Of a DNA stretch of 64,000 bases, positions 44,997 to 54,600 are shown piece by piece. Location: NCBI GenBank assembly GCA_007753675.1, contig CP036432.1, positions 9,240,233 to 9,304,232 on the forward strand. The letters are read 5' to 3'. The position numbers were made by a program, and so were the translations under genes. This DNA comes from Stieleria magnilauensis (GTDB taxonomy: Bacteria; Planctomycetota; Planctomycetia; Pirellulales; Pirellulaceae). The notes under the pieces were generated by a model, which saw nothing but the letters and a program-made list of their open reading frames with translations, searched no databases and had not been told where the DNA came from. Each line of letters starts with the position of its first letter. Positions within the stretch are counted from its first letter, which is position 1.

Positions 44997-46241
44997 ATGA
45001 ACCAGCCCCCGCAAATCACTCCGAAGGTATCGGCATCGACGCCCTCCATGAAAGACGAGCTGCAGAGCGACAAAACAGGCAGTGAGAACATTGCGTTTTG
45101 TGACTCGATCTTTGCCAAAGCCTTCAAAGCGGGCGCGTCGGACATTCACTTCGAACCCTTCGAGCAAGCGTTTCGCGTCCGCATGCGAGTCGACGGCGTG
45201 CTGTCCCAGATCGCCGCCGGCCCCGCTGCCGAGTACCCCCAACTCTCCTCTCGCGTCAAAGTCCTGTCGGAACTGGACATCGCCGAACGCCGGCGGCCCC
45301 AAGAAGGCCGCTTGAAATTGGTCATCGACAATCGCAGCATCGACTATCGGGTGTCGTCGGTCCCCACCCGCTTCGGTGAAAAAATTGTCCTGCGGGTCGT
45401 CGACGCGACCGGGCTGAAAGCCGACCTGACCAAACTGGGCATGAACCCGAAAGAAGCCCAGTTGATGGCCCAGGCGACCGGCCAACAGTACGGCATGTGC
45501 CTGGTCACCGGACCGACCGGCAGCGGAAAAACCACGACGCTCTACTCCGCGCTCAATCGCCTGAACCAGATGGACCGCAACATCTCGACGATCGAAGACC
45601 CGGTCGAATTTGACGTGTTCGGCATCACCCAGATCAATGTCAAACGGGAACTGAACATGGACTTCGCCCAAGTCCTGCGGTTGCTGTTGCGTCAAGACCC
45701 GGATGTGATTCTGGTCGGTGAAATCCGCGACACCGAAACCGCCAAGACATCGTTCCAAGCGGCGATGACCGGCCACATGGTGCTGTCGACCCTGCACACC
45801 AACGACACCGTGTCGGCCATCGCGCGGCTGCGCGATATGGAAATCGAACCGTTCCTGATCACCGCCGGCTTGAACGTCATCGTCGCACAGCGGCTGGTGC
45901 GACGAATTTGCCAACACTGCAGAGTCCCCGTCACGATCTCCGCCGCCCAACTCAAATCGCTTGGCATCAGCGAAGAACAGGCCGCCAAAGCAAGCTTCCA
46001 TCGCGGCCGAGGCTGCGTCAAATGCAACGGATCAGGCTGTCGCGGCCGAGTCGCCATCTTTGAAATGCTGACGCTGTCGTCAAAGCTTCGCGACATGATC
46101 TTTGAAAACGCATCGGTCGAAGCACTCCGCAAACAAGCGATCAAGGAAGGCATGCGGACGCTGCGTGTCAGTGCGCTCAGCAAAGCCTTTCAAGGCATGA
46201 TCACGCTGGAAGAAGCCGCCCTGTTCTCCGGCCGGACCTAG
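44997..46241 (+). CDS. Short type II secretion / type IV pilus ATPase (GspE/PilB/PilT family)
   Basis: 414 aa from the ATG at 44997. It lacks the N-terminal MshEN-like domain of GspE/PilB and opens directly with the N2 domain (AGASDIHFEPFEQAFRVRMR). Walker A is TGPTGSGKTTTLYSALN (about residue 175), the Asp box HTND with GHMVLSTLHTNDTV, Walker B QDPDVILVGEIRDTETA. The zinc-binding CQHC with CVKCNGSGCRGRV near the C-terminus is typical of GspE/PilB, not PilT. It is followed 6 bp later by the M50 protease gene. An energy source for an unlinked secretion or pilus system. Confidence 0.9.
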   Translation: MNQPPQITPKVSASTPSMKDELQSDKTGSENIAFCDSIFAKAFKAGASDIHFEPFEQAFRVRMRVDGVLSQIAAGPAAEYPQLSSRVKVLSELDIAERRRPQEGRLKLVIDNRSIDYRVSSVPTRFGEKIVLRVVDATGLKADLTKLGMNPKEAQLMAQATGQQYGMCLVTGPTGSGKTTTLYSALNRLNQMDRNISTIEDPVEFDVFGITQINVKRELNMDFAQVLRLLLRQDPDVILVGEIRDTETAKTSFQAAMTGHMVLSTLHTNDTVSAIARLRDMEIEPFLITAGLNVIVAQRLVRRICQHCRVPVTISAAQLKSLGISEEQAAKASFHRGRGCVKCNGSGCRGRVAIFEMLTLSSKLRDMIFENASVEALRKQAIKEGMRTLRVSALSKAFQGMITLEEAALFSGRT

Positions 46242-46247
46242 TGCATC

Positions 46248-49088
46248 ATGTTCTTTAAACTGAGCGCCCCGCACGTTTCGATTCGCGAATACATGTACGA
46301 AGGCAACGTGATCACGATGCCGATCGTCTTGTTGATCGCGGTGATCGTCAAACTGCTACGCATTCCGATCCCCGGATCCACCGACATCCCGGCCGTCGAA
46401 TCGCTGCAACCGTTCCGCGTGCCCGCCGAAAAAGTCGACCCGGAAATCCTCAAATCAATCACGGACCTGGACCTGCAAGTCCACGAACTGGGATTCACCC
46501 GTATCGACTTGATCGGCATCAACGACCGACAAAACAACACCCGTTACGGAGGTGCGGCCTACCGTTCAGCCGACGGCGAAACGGTTGCTTGGATCCGCTA
46601 TCGACTCTGGCCCAACCTGGAACGACGGAACAAGTTTGCGCGACTGGCGTTGTATTCGCTCGGACCGGCCGGTGAAATCATCCTGACGACCGCGGCAACC
46701 CGCGACCTGCTCGATCCGCCCGACTGGCACGTCCAATACCATCCCAAAGTCGACGCGAATCGGCTGCGTGACCTGCACCAGCAACACGTCCGCCGCGTGC
46801 TGGGAAACGCCCGATCGATGATCGCCGGCGACACCGAATCGGCCTTCGATCTACTCGAACACACCCACCGCGAGTTCGTCGAATTTCAACTCGATCGCGG
46901 CGTGTTCGTTCGAGCGACGCCCCGCAGCGTGACGCCCAGCAGCGTGGCACACAGTGTGCCGTCAGCCGAGATGGCCGACACAACGGTTGCGAGCCCGGTC
47001 GAAGACGATGTACTGGTCGCCGAACTGGTCGAGGAGGTCGAACGCGTCGAACAGTCTGTCGGCGGTGATGACGTGGCCGTGCAAACGCCCGCGGTCGATG
47101 AAACGCTGCCGATCATCGAAGCGGTCCGCAAACAGGAAACGAAACAATCCGGCTGGCTCAGCAAACTGTTGATCCTGGCCGTTTCGATCGGATTGTTTAT
47201 CGGGCTCGGTGCCTGGCAATGGGAACTGGAACTCGTCTTGATCCTGGTCCCGATCCTGCTGGTGCACGAACTGGGACACTACGTCGCGATGAAAGCGTTC
47301 GGGTACAAGAACATCCACATGTTCTTCATCCCGTTGCTCGGTGCCGCAGTCAGTGGGCGTCACTATCGCGTCAGCGGTTGGAAAAAGTCGATCGTTGCGT
47401 TGGCCGGCCCGCTCCCGAGCATCGCACTGGGTCTGGTGCTCGGCGGCATCGGTTTTTGGTTCGAAAACGAATGGTGCGCCAAAGCCGCCGTGATCACGTT
47501 GATCCTGAACGTGTTGAACCTGGCACCGTTTCTGCCCCTGGACGGCGGCCAAGTCGCACACGTGACCCTGTTCTCTCGCTCCAAAGTCATCGATCTGTTG
47601 TTTCGAATCGGGACCATCGTCATTTTGATGTTGGTCGCATGGTTACTGGACGCCAAGCTGATGTTTGGAATCGGAATCGCGATGGCGCTCGGCTTGCCGA
47701 CAGTTTGGCGGACGATGACCGTCACCGAATCGATCCGCCGACGAGACCTGCCCGAACCCGATAACGACCATATGCCCGACGAAGCGATCCGCGCGATCGT
47801 CGATGAAATCCAACGAGCCAACCTGCCGACCCAAGGCACTTCGACGCTGGCCAAATTGACGCTGTCGGTTTACGAAAACGTAATCGCCCGGCCCCCGAGT
47901 TGGCCGGCGACCCTGGGGATTTGGGCACTGTATTTCGGCGGCCTGTTTGTCGGCGTGGTCGGCATGTTCGCGATCACGCTGGCGACCGTCGGCGGTGGGA
48001 TGTTTGACGACTTCCCCGAATTCGAAACGCTCTACATCACCGTCGAAACCGACGACGGACAGTTTCGACTCGGCAAACCGGACGCGGACCCGAAGAAAAC
48101 GAAACTGGACTTGTTGGCCTGGCGATTCCCCGATGCCGACGCGGCGACAGTGGCCTATGACAAACTGACCGAAACAACCGATGACTCCGTCGCGCGGCTC
48201 GGCGACTTTGTTTTCACCAGCACGGTGGTCGACTCCGGAGACGCAGAAGTCATCGACGACGACTTCGGTGATGACTTCGAAGCCTTTGCCGAAAACGACC
48301 CGCGACTCGACCTGCTCTCAGGTGCCCTTTGGCGACGCTCCTTCTTCGGTGCAAACCCGCAATTGATCGTCGTCGTCTCCGCCGACCAGGCAGACGACCT
48401 GATCCAGGCAACCGATAGCATTCCCTACAACATCGGAGACTCCGTAGCGATCTCCCCCTGGACCCCGAAGATCAAGCCGACGGAAGCTCAATTACAACTG
48501 CAAGCCAAACTCCTCGTCCTGCAAGGCAAATCCGATCCGCTCCCCTGGGGCTCTGTCCAACCACCCGACCAGGACGACTCCGCAGACGAAGACGAACCGG
48601 TGGACTTTCGCAATTTGATGCAGCAGTCCGCCGAACGCTTTGAACAGATCCAACGGAAACGACTCGACTGGATCGGCGAGCAAGCCGAATCCAGCGAGGG
48701 TGCCGCGCGCGAACTCTACAGCGCATTCCTCGACTTCGAATCCGAGTCTCAAGCATGGCGGCAAGACGAACGACCGTACGAGCAAAAAGGACCGCCGCCG
48801 ACGCTGCCGGACTACCTCAAACCTCTCCTGCCCAAACTCGGCTTCCTACACCCCGACCATCCACTCCGCGCGACCAGCGTCAACATCGAGGCGTACCAAT
48901 GGACGCCGGACGCCGAAGACGCATCGTTCAAGGAGACGTTTCCGCTGGAATATGACGACCGGTCGCTCGTCTACCTGCAACTGACCCCCACCCGCGACGC
49001 CGCCGCCGCCTACGCCACCGTCCACGCCTGGCTGAAAAACCAAGGCATCGAAACCGTCGTCTGGAGTTACGAGACGGCGGTGGAGTGA
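46248..49088 (+). CDS. Site-2 protease family (M50) protein with large extra domains
   Basis: 946 aa, starting 6 bp after the ATPase. N-terminal 300 residues are soluble with an early hydrophobic stretch (ITMPIVLLIAVIVKLL). The M50 core has ILLVHELGHYVAMKAFGYKN (HELGH at 340-344) and NLAPFLPLDGGQV (the third metal ligand, about 424-436), with four or five helices. Another helix pair lies near residue 565 (LYFGGLFVGVVGMFAITLAT). The C-terminal 370 residues are soluble, with no family I recognise; SADEDEPVDFRNLMQQ is acidic. The M50 motif is complete, so it should be an active intramembrane metalloprotease. Confidence 0.85.
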   Translation: MFFKLSAPHVSIREYMYEGNVITMPIVLLIAVIVKLLRIPIPGSTDIPAVESLQPFRVPAEKVDPEILKSITDLDLQVHELGFTRIDLIGINDRQNNTRYGGAAYRSADGETVAWIRYRLWPNLERRNKFARLALYSLGPAGEIILTTAATRDLLDPPDWHVQYHPKVDANRLRDLHQQHVRRVLGNARSMIAGDTESAFDLLEHTHREFVEFQLDRGVFVRATPRSVTPSSVAHSVPSAEMADTTVASPVEDDVLVAELVEEVERVEQSVGGDDVAVQTPAVDETLPIIEAVRKQETKQSGWLSKLLILAVSIGLFIGLGAWQWELELVLILVPILLVHELGHYVAMKAFGYKNIHMFFIPLLGAAVSGRHYRVSGWKKSIVALAGPLPSIALGLVLGGIGFWFENEWCAKAAVITLILNVLNLAPFLPLDGGQVAHVTLFSRSKVIDLLFRIGTIVILMLVAWLLDAKLMFGIGIAMALGLPTVWRTMTVTESIRRRDLPEPDNDHMPDEAIRAIVDEIQRANLPTQGTSTLAKLTLSVYENVIARPPSWPATLGIWALYFGGLFVGVVGMFAITLATVGGGMFDDFPEFETLYITVETDDGQFRLGKPDADPKKTKLDLLAWRFPDADAATVAYDKLTETTDDSVARLGDFVFTSTVVDSGDAEVIDDDFGDDFEAFAENDPRLDLLSGALWRRSFFGANPQLIVVVSADQADDLIQATDSIPYNIGDSVAISPWTPKIKPTEAQLQLQAKLLVLQGKSDPLPWGSVQPPDQDDSADEDEPVDFRNLMQQSAERFEQIQRKRLDWIGEQAESSEGAARELYSAFLDFESESQAWRQDERPYEQKGPPPTLPDYLKPLLPKLGFLHPDHPLRATSVNIEAYQWTPDAEDASFKETFPLEYDDRSLVYLQLTPTRDAAAAYATVHAWLKNQGIETVVWSYETAVE

Positions 49089-49091
49089 GTT

Positions 49092-49215
49092 TTAGCTGTT
49101 AGCTCTTAGCTGTTAGATTTGAGATTTGAGATCCCTGCCCCAATGCGATTATTTCCTTACCCCGCTTCCCCGTTTTCCTGCTCCCCATAATGCTGCCGTC
49201 TCCCCGCCCCCTCTC
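49092..49215. repeat. Heptamer array followed by C-rich units, after the M50 gene
   Basis: TTAGCTG, TTAGCTC, TTAGCTG at 49092-49112, then two TTTGAGA units at 49118-49131, then loose C-rich units (TTTTCCTGCTCCCC, CATAATGCTGCC, TCTCCCCGCCCC) to about 49215. It begins 4 bp after the stop codon and so repeats the order heptamer block plus C-rich block seen at 42292-42556. Confidence 0.85.
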
Positions 49216-49345
49216 TCATCCCACCATTTGCTAGCAAAACTCTCTTGCCGCGAATCTCTCTCGGCCACCGAACCGATCTACCCCTGTCCCCGGCCTGCCA
49301 CCTAGAATCTCGGGTGAACTGTCGCCACCAAAGGGGATTGCATGG

Positions 49346-50638
49346 ATGCATGAACGGACCCAGCGAGCCGTCGCTCGATTGCTGTTCGCTTTCTGCTGCG
49401 CGGTCCCGACCTCGATCGTCGTGTTCTCGATCCTGGTCACTTGGACGTCGTGGTACCAGTCACGCAAGCTGGCCGAGCTGACGCACCATCTTAATTTGCA
49501 GACGGGGTTGGTGTTTCAAATCGACACCTGTCGGCGGATCGCCCCGGGCAAATACGTGTTGAAGAATGTGCGGGTCAGCGATCCGGATACTCGGCAACAC
49601 GTCGTGACCATCCGATTGATCGACTACCTCCACGAACGTGATCACGTGGCGATGGTGCTGCACCAACCGGAATTTCAGTCCGCCGGTCTGGGCCATGCCT
49701 GGACGATGCTGCATGACCGTCTGATCAGCCGACCGGCGCAAACGGTGCTGCCGATCTCGATTGCGGCGACGGACGTGAGCATTCTCAGCCGCACCGGATC
49801 GATGCCTCCGTTGGACGTTTCGGCAACGATCACACCCGAAGGCGAGAGCGTGCGTTTGATCGCCCGCGCGGAGAACACCGCCCGTCAGATCGGTCCGCGA
49901 ATCCGGGTCGAGTTGTTTCGCGATCGCGACCGCGAGGTGCCGGCGACCGAACTGGTGCTGTCGACCGACGGCACCGCCCTACCCTGCTCCGCGCTGGCCG
50001 AGTACGCACCGGCGATCGAGCACCTCGGTCCGCGGGCAGAATTCACCGGCGTGATCGCATGCCGGCAAACCACCCATGGCTGGTCGTTTGACTTGGGCTC
50101 GTCGTCGTTGACCAAGCTCAGCCTGAACGACTTGACCGACCATCTGCCGCATCGTGTGATCGGCCAGGCAGCACTGCATTTCCGTCGCTGCGTGATCGAT
50201 CCGGGCGAGTCGGTGCACTTGGTCGGCACGTTGCAATCGACCAAGCCCGCGAATTTGCGGATCAAAACCCCACTGCTGATGGCGATGCGCGACCACTTGG
50301 CGATGGCGGTCGACGAGCGGGAGTTGGTTCCCAATCCGAACGGGATCGAATGTGAACTGGCGCTCGATTTCGACATCCGAGATGAAACGATGACGCTGAC
50401 CGGCATCGGTGACAACGTCGTGCTGTACTCGCGCGGTCGCCCGATCGCCGCGCCGCCTGCCCAGCGGATCGACGCCGCCCGGGTCACGGCGATGCTGGCA
50501 CCGCCGAGTCGCTGGATGGCGGCCTGGAATTCAGTGCTGTTGCCGTCCTCACCCGCGGCCGCCTCCGACGGCCTGCCGGCAGCCACGTTCCGCAGCGTCC
50601 GCAACCTCGATGGCGAAGCCTCGATCCGCCAGCGGTAG
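49346..50638 (+). CDS. Membrane-anchored protein of unknown function
   Basis: 430 aa from the ATG at 49346, with AAAGGGG about 10 nt upstream. One N-terminal helix (LLFAFCCAVPTSIVVFSILV) anchors a beta-rich body predicted to lie outside the cytoplasm (YVLKNVRVSDPDTRQHVVTI, VHLVGTLQSTKPANLRIKTP). The alternating-strand character and single anchor recall AsmA-like or DUF748-like envelope proteins, but there is no firm match. It is about 257 bp from the M50 gene on the same strand. Confidence 0.65.
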   Translation: MHERTQRAVARLLFAFCCAVPTSIVVFSILVTWTSWYQSRKLAELTHHLNLQTGLVFQIDTCRRIAPGKYVLKNVRVSDPDTRQHVVTIRLIDYLHERDHVAMVLHQPEFQSAGLGHAWTMLHDRLISRPAQTVLPISIAATDVSILSRTGSMPPLDVSATITPEGESVRLIARAENTARQIGPRIRVELFRDRDREVPATELVLSTDGTALPCSALAEYAPAIEHLGPRAEFTGVIACRQTTHGWSFDLGSSSLTKLSLNDLTDHLPHRVIGQAALHFRRCVIDPGESVHLVGTLQSTKPANLRIKTPLLMAMRDHLAMAVDERELVPNPNGIECELALDFDIRDETMTLTGIGDNVVLYSRGRPIAAPPAQRIDAARVTAMLAPPSRWMAAWNSVLLPSSPAAASDGLPAATFRSVRNLDGEASIRQR

Positions 50639-50877
50639 TGACGCAGACGCGGCTTGTCCCGGCAATCCAATGCCGCACGGTCGCACGATGATCTTTTTCT
50701 GAACGGGTCACAGCGTTGCCCGGAGGGTGTCGAATCAAGTGCCAGCCCCCCAGGATGCAAAAGCCCAGCGGGCTGCTGCAACAAAAGAGTCTCCCTACCG
50801 GACTGCTCGCGACCAATGCCACTTACTTTGGCTCTGAGGGAGGTAGGGGAACGCCGCGAGCCGTCCTGTCGATTTAG

Positions 50878-50954
50878 TGAGCCGACGGCGCTAGCCGCGG
50901 GCCTAGTGGTGACGACGTTGCCCTTGGAGGCCCGTGGCTAGCGCCATCGGCTCA
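50878..50954. repeat. Palindromic repeat with 27-nt arms (family R4)
   Basis: The arms at 50878-50904 and 50928-50954 match at 25 of 27 positions around a 23-nt loop, with core GGCGCTAGCC / GGCTAGCGCC. The arm length and loop size nearly equal those of R3 at 30254-30331, although the sequences differ. Confidence 0.85.
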
Positions 50955-51370
50955 CCATTGTTTCGATGACGACTACGGCCATTCGACTCACGAAGCTGGC
51001 GTTAGCATTACGCTCCGTGATCCGAATACCCAGATTCCATGGGCTTCGAAATCAAGACAGATTGGCAAATCAAACTCTCGACTTCAAGGTAAATCACGCT
51101 GGTCGCAATCAAGCGGTTCTCGGTAGCGGTGGCGCACATGCTGGCTCGATCGAAGTTTGCGATGCCTGATACGGATTGATCATTCCAATAACTCGAACAT
51201 CGATCGGATAACAAATTGCGATCTAGCCACCTATGGGGAGGAATAGGAGAAGGAACAGGGATTCATCGGCCGTCAAAACCTTGTCGTCCCTCAGATGATC
51301 CCGTGATGGGACTCGATTAGAACGAATCCTGGGGGAGGGTGCCAAAACTTTATCAGCGTGGGCCCTCTCT

Positions 51371-51415
51371 GGCGTTTGCTTGCCGCGCAAACGCCGTCTC
51401 TCCCAGGGGGAGAGA
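51371..51415. repeat. Two adjacent small hairpins upstream of putA
   Basis: GGCGTTTGC (51371-51379) pairs with GCAAACGCC (51387-51395) with a 7-nt loop. TCTCTCCC (51397-51404) pairs with GGGAGAGA (51408-51415) with a 3-nt loop. They lie about 260 bp before the putA start. Whether they are in the mRNA leader is unknown. Confidence 0.6.
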
Positions 51416-51674
51416 ATCTAAATTGGTTACCAAAAGCCGCCGCTATACAATCGATGTCCCTAGCAGAACACCAACTTACGTTGGCACTGCAGCCTCCTGT
51501 GTCTACCTGTGTTTACACCCATTCTACGGTCATCCCTGCCCCGTAGGATCGCCGAGAGCGGCCGATCACCGACCCACCTCGCCGGTTCGAACCAGCGACG
51601 GGGCGACACACCTTCGTTTGCTGTGATAAAACGATTCCACTCTCTCTCGACCTTCACGCTGGGAACCTTGTGCG

Positions 51675-54600
51675 ATGAGTGACACCCCGCTGGACCTCGC
51701 CACGCTATTGGCGATCGCAGACGATCACTTCGACGACGATGCCGACGCGGCGATCGAGATTGCCAAGGCGCTGCTACAGCGATCGCGTGCCCTGCAAACC
51801 CCTCAGGAACGCCATCAACAAGCCGAACTTGATCGGATGATCAGTCGCCCCGGTGACAAAGCCACGCTGGTCGAGATGACCGACCAGGCGTTTCGCACGC
51901 ACAGCCCGGCACGGGTGGCCGATCAGTTGACGCACATCTTGGACGTTCAGGGCGTGCCGCGTTTTTTCAGCCCGCTCGAACAAACGATGCTCCGCGGATT
52001 CCAGACCTTCGGCGGCTACTTGCCCGGAGTCGCTGTGCCGCTGGTCAAGGACAAGATGCGGCAAGAGACGGCGAACGTGATCCTGCCGGCGGAGGAACAA
52101 CCGCTGCGCGAACACTTGGCCGCGCGTCAGGATTCCGGCGTGCTGATGAACGTGAACTTCTTGGGCGAGTCGTTGCTGGGGGAAGACGACGCCAACGCCA
52201 GACTGCAAAACTATTTGCGTGCTTTGCAAATCCCCGAGATCGCTTGCATCAGCGTCAAGCTCTCGACCCTGTTGAGTCAGATCTCGACGATCGCACGTCG
52301 CCACACCGTCGCGGTCGTGTCGGATCGATTGGAGTTACTCTATCGCGCCGCGGCGCGGGAACGATTCACCCGTGCCGACGGAACCGTCAGTTCCAAGTTC
52401 GTCTATCTGGACATGGAGGAATACCGCGATCTGCATCTGACCGCCGACGCGTTCACCGAAACACTCGGCCGACCGGGGCTGGAACAAGTGCGTGCCGGCA
52501 TCGCCTTGCAAGCCTATATCCCCGATTCCTTCGACGTGCTGACCCATCTGATTGAGTGGTCCGCCGAACGGGTTCGCGCCGGCGGTGTTCCGATCACCGT
52601 CCGATTGGTCAAGGGCGCCAACATGGAAATGGAACGCGTCGAAGCGTCCGTGGGCGGGTGGCCACAGACTCCGTACACGCAGAAGACACAGACCGACGCG
52701 AACTTTAAACGCATGCTGCGGTCGATGATCCGGGCCGCCGCCGACGGTCATCTGCTGATCGGTGTCGCATCGCACAACCTGTTCGACATCGCTCTGGCAA
52801 TGCTCTGGGGCTCTCGCACCCAACGTCGCGGTATCGAGACAAACGACGCGTTGCAAGCGACGGTGCTGGACCGAATGCAATTCGAAATGCTTGAGGGGAT
52901 GGCCAATCACCAACGACGCGCGCTGTTCGAATCCGCTCCCCGAATGCTGCTCTATGCCCCGGCCTGTCGCCGCGAAGACTTCATCAACGCGATCGGCTAC
53001 CTGATCCGCCGATTGGATGAGAACACCGGGAAAGACAATTTCCTGCGTTATTCGTTCCGCCTGACCCCCGACTCAGACACGTGGGACCGGCTTGCCGACG
53101 GCTTTCGCGAATCACTGGCAATGATCGACAGTGTCGCGACGGCGCCTCGTCGCAGCCAAGACCGACGAACGCCTCCCAGCCAACCGGCCGCCGCGGCGAA
53201 CTGGAGGTCCTACGTCAACGAACCGGACACCGATTGGGCACTCACGCAGCACAGCGAGTGGGCCGAATCGATTGTGGCGGATTGGAAGCCCCGCTGCGAT
53301 GACGCCGCCGAACACGTCCCCTTGAACATCGCCGGTCAGACGCGCGCCCCCGATGCACCGTCCGGTTCTTCCGACGCTCCCCAAGCTCGTGTGCTGCGCG
53401 AATCCATGGACCCTTCGCGGCCCGGTCATGTGGCTTGCCGTTTTACCGAAGCGACGGCGCAAGATGTCGACGATGCGATCGGCTGCGCCAGCGACGATCC
53501 GGCTCGTTGGCGCCAGATGTCTTGGGACGCTCGGTACGAATTGTTTCGCAAGGCCGCACAGAACATGCGTGTGCGGCGGGGGGAATTGATCGGTGCGATG
53601 ATGATCGACGGGGGAAAATTAATCTCCGAAGCCGATCCGGAAGTCAGCGAAGCGATTGATTTCACCGAGTTTTATCCGTTGACCGTCCGGCCTTACCTGC
53701 AGCGTGCCGGACGACCGGGCAGCCCATTCTCGACCTCGCCGCGCGGAACCGTGGCGGTGATCAGCCCCTGGAATTTCCCGCTGGCGATCCCCTGTGGCGG
53801 CGTGGTTGCCGCTCTGGCCGCAGGCAATACCGTGATCTTAAAACCCGCCAGCGATACCGTTTTGCCGGCCTATCGGTTGGCGAAGTGTTTCTGGGACGCA
53901 GGCGTTCCCGAAACCGCACTACAACTGGTCCCCTGCAGCGGTTCCGGTGCGGGCAAACGGTTGGTCGACGATCCGCGAATCGACGCGGTGATCCTGACCG
54001 GCGGGACCGAGACGGCGAAAACAATGCTGCGACAGCGTCCCGAATTACAGCTGATCGCAGAAACCGGTGGCAAGAACGCTACGATCGTGACGTCCTTGTC
54101 AGACCGTGACCTGGCGATCAAACATGTCTTGCACAGTGCCTTCAGTCATTCGGGACAGAAATGCAGCGCGACGTCGTTGCTGCTGCTCGATCAAGAACTC
54201 TACAACAATGCCGACTTTCGAAACACGTTGGCCGATGCCGCCGAAAGCTTGCCGGTCGGCTCGGTGTGGGACCTGTCCTCTCGGGTCGGCCCCTTGATTC
54301 GTCCGCCCAGCGGCGTGCTGGAACAAGGCATCAAGGAATTGGAATCCGGTGAAGAGTGGCTGGTGATGCCACGCCGGGTCGGCGACAACCGACAGTTGTA
54401 TCGGCCGGGAATCAAGTGGAACGTGCGACGAGGAAGTTTCACCCATCGCACCGAACTGTTCGGTCCAGTGTTGGGCGTGATGTCCTTCACACGACTCGAA
54501 GAAGCGATCGAGATGGTCAACGCGACCGGTTACGGCCTGACCAGCGGGCTGGAAAGTTTGGACGATCGCGAGCAGCGACTTTGGCGAGACAACATCCGCG

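Larger units (their letters stand above)
50639..51674. other. 1.0-kb gene-free region upstream of putA with several hairpins
   Basis: No open frame here has believable protein composition. It holds the 27-nt-arm palindrome at 50878-50954, a half R2-like element (GGGGAACGCCGCGAGCCGTC) at about 50846-50865, then an A/T-richer stretch at about 50960-51340 unlike its neighbours. Two adjacent small hairpins lie at 51371-51415: GGCGTTTGC/GCAAACGCC and TCTCTCCC/GGGAGAGA. The putA promoter is presumably near the right end. It could be decayed sequence or hold an unrecognised RNA. Confidence 0.55.

Noticed and set aside
44942-45145. Extended N-terminus of the HAD hydrolase
   Set aside because: It would overlap the start of the divergent GspE-like gene and carry no HAD features; the hydrolase motif I begins 11 residues after the ATG at 44941.
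51585-51605. tRNA T-arm-like GGTTCGAACC
   Set aside because: The bases around it do not form a 5-bp T stem and no acceptor or anticodon arm can be placed, so no tRNA is claimed.
50654-51626. Small open frames upstream of putA (about 65-97 codons)
   Set aside because: Cys/Arg/Ser-rich composition, no motif, no ribosome binding site of note, and they run through palindromic repeats.
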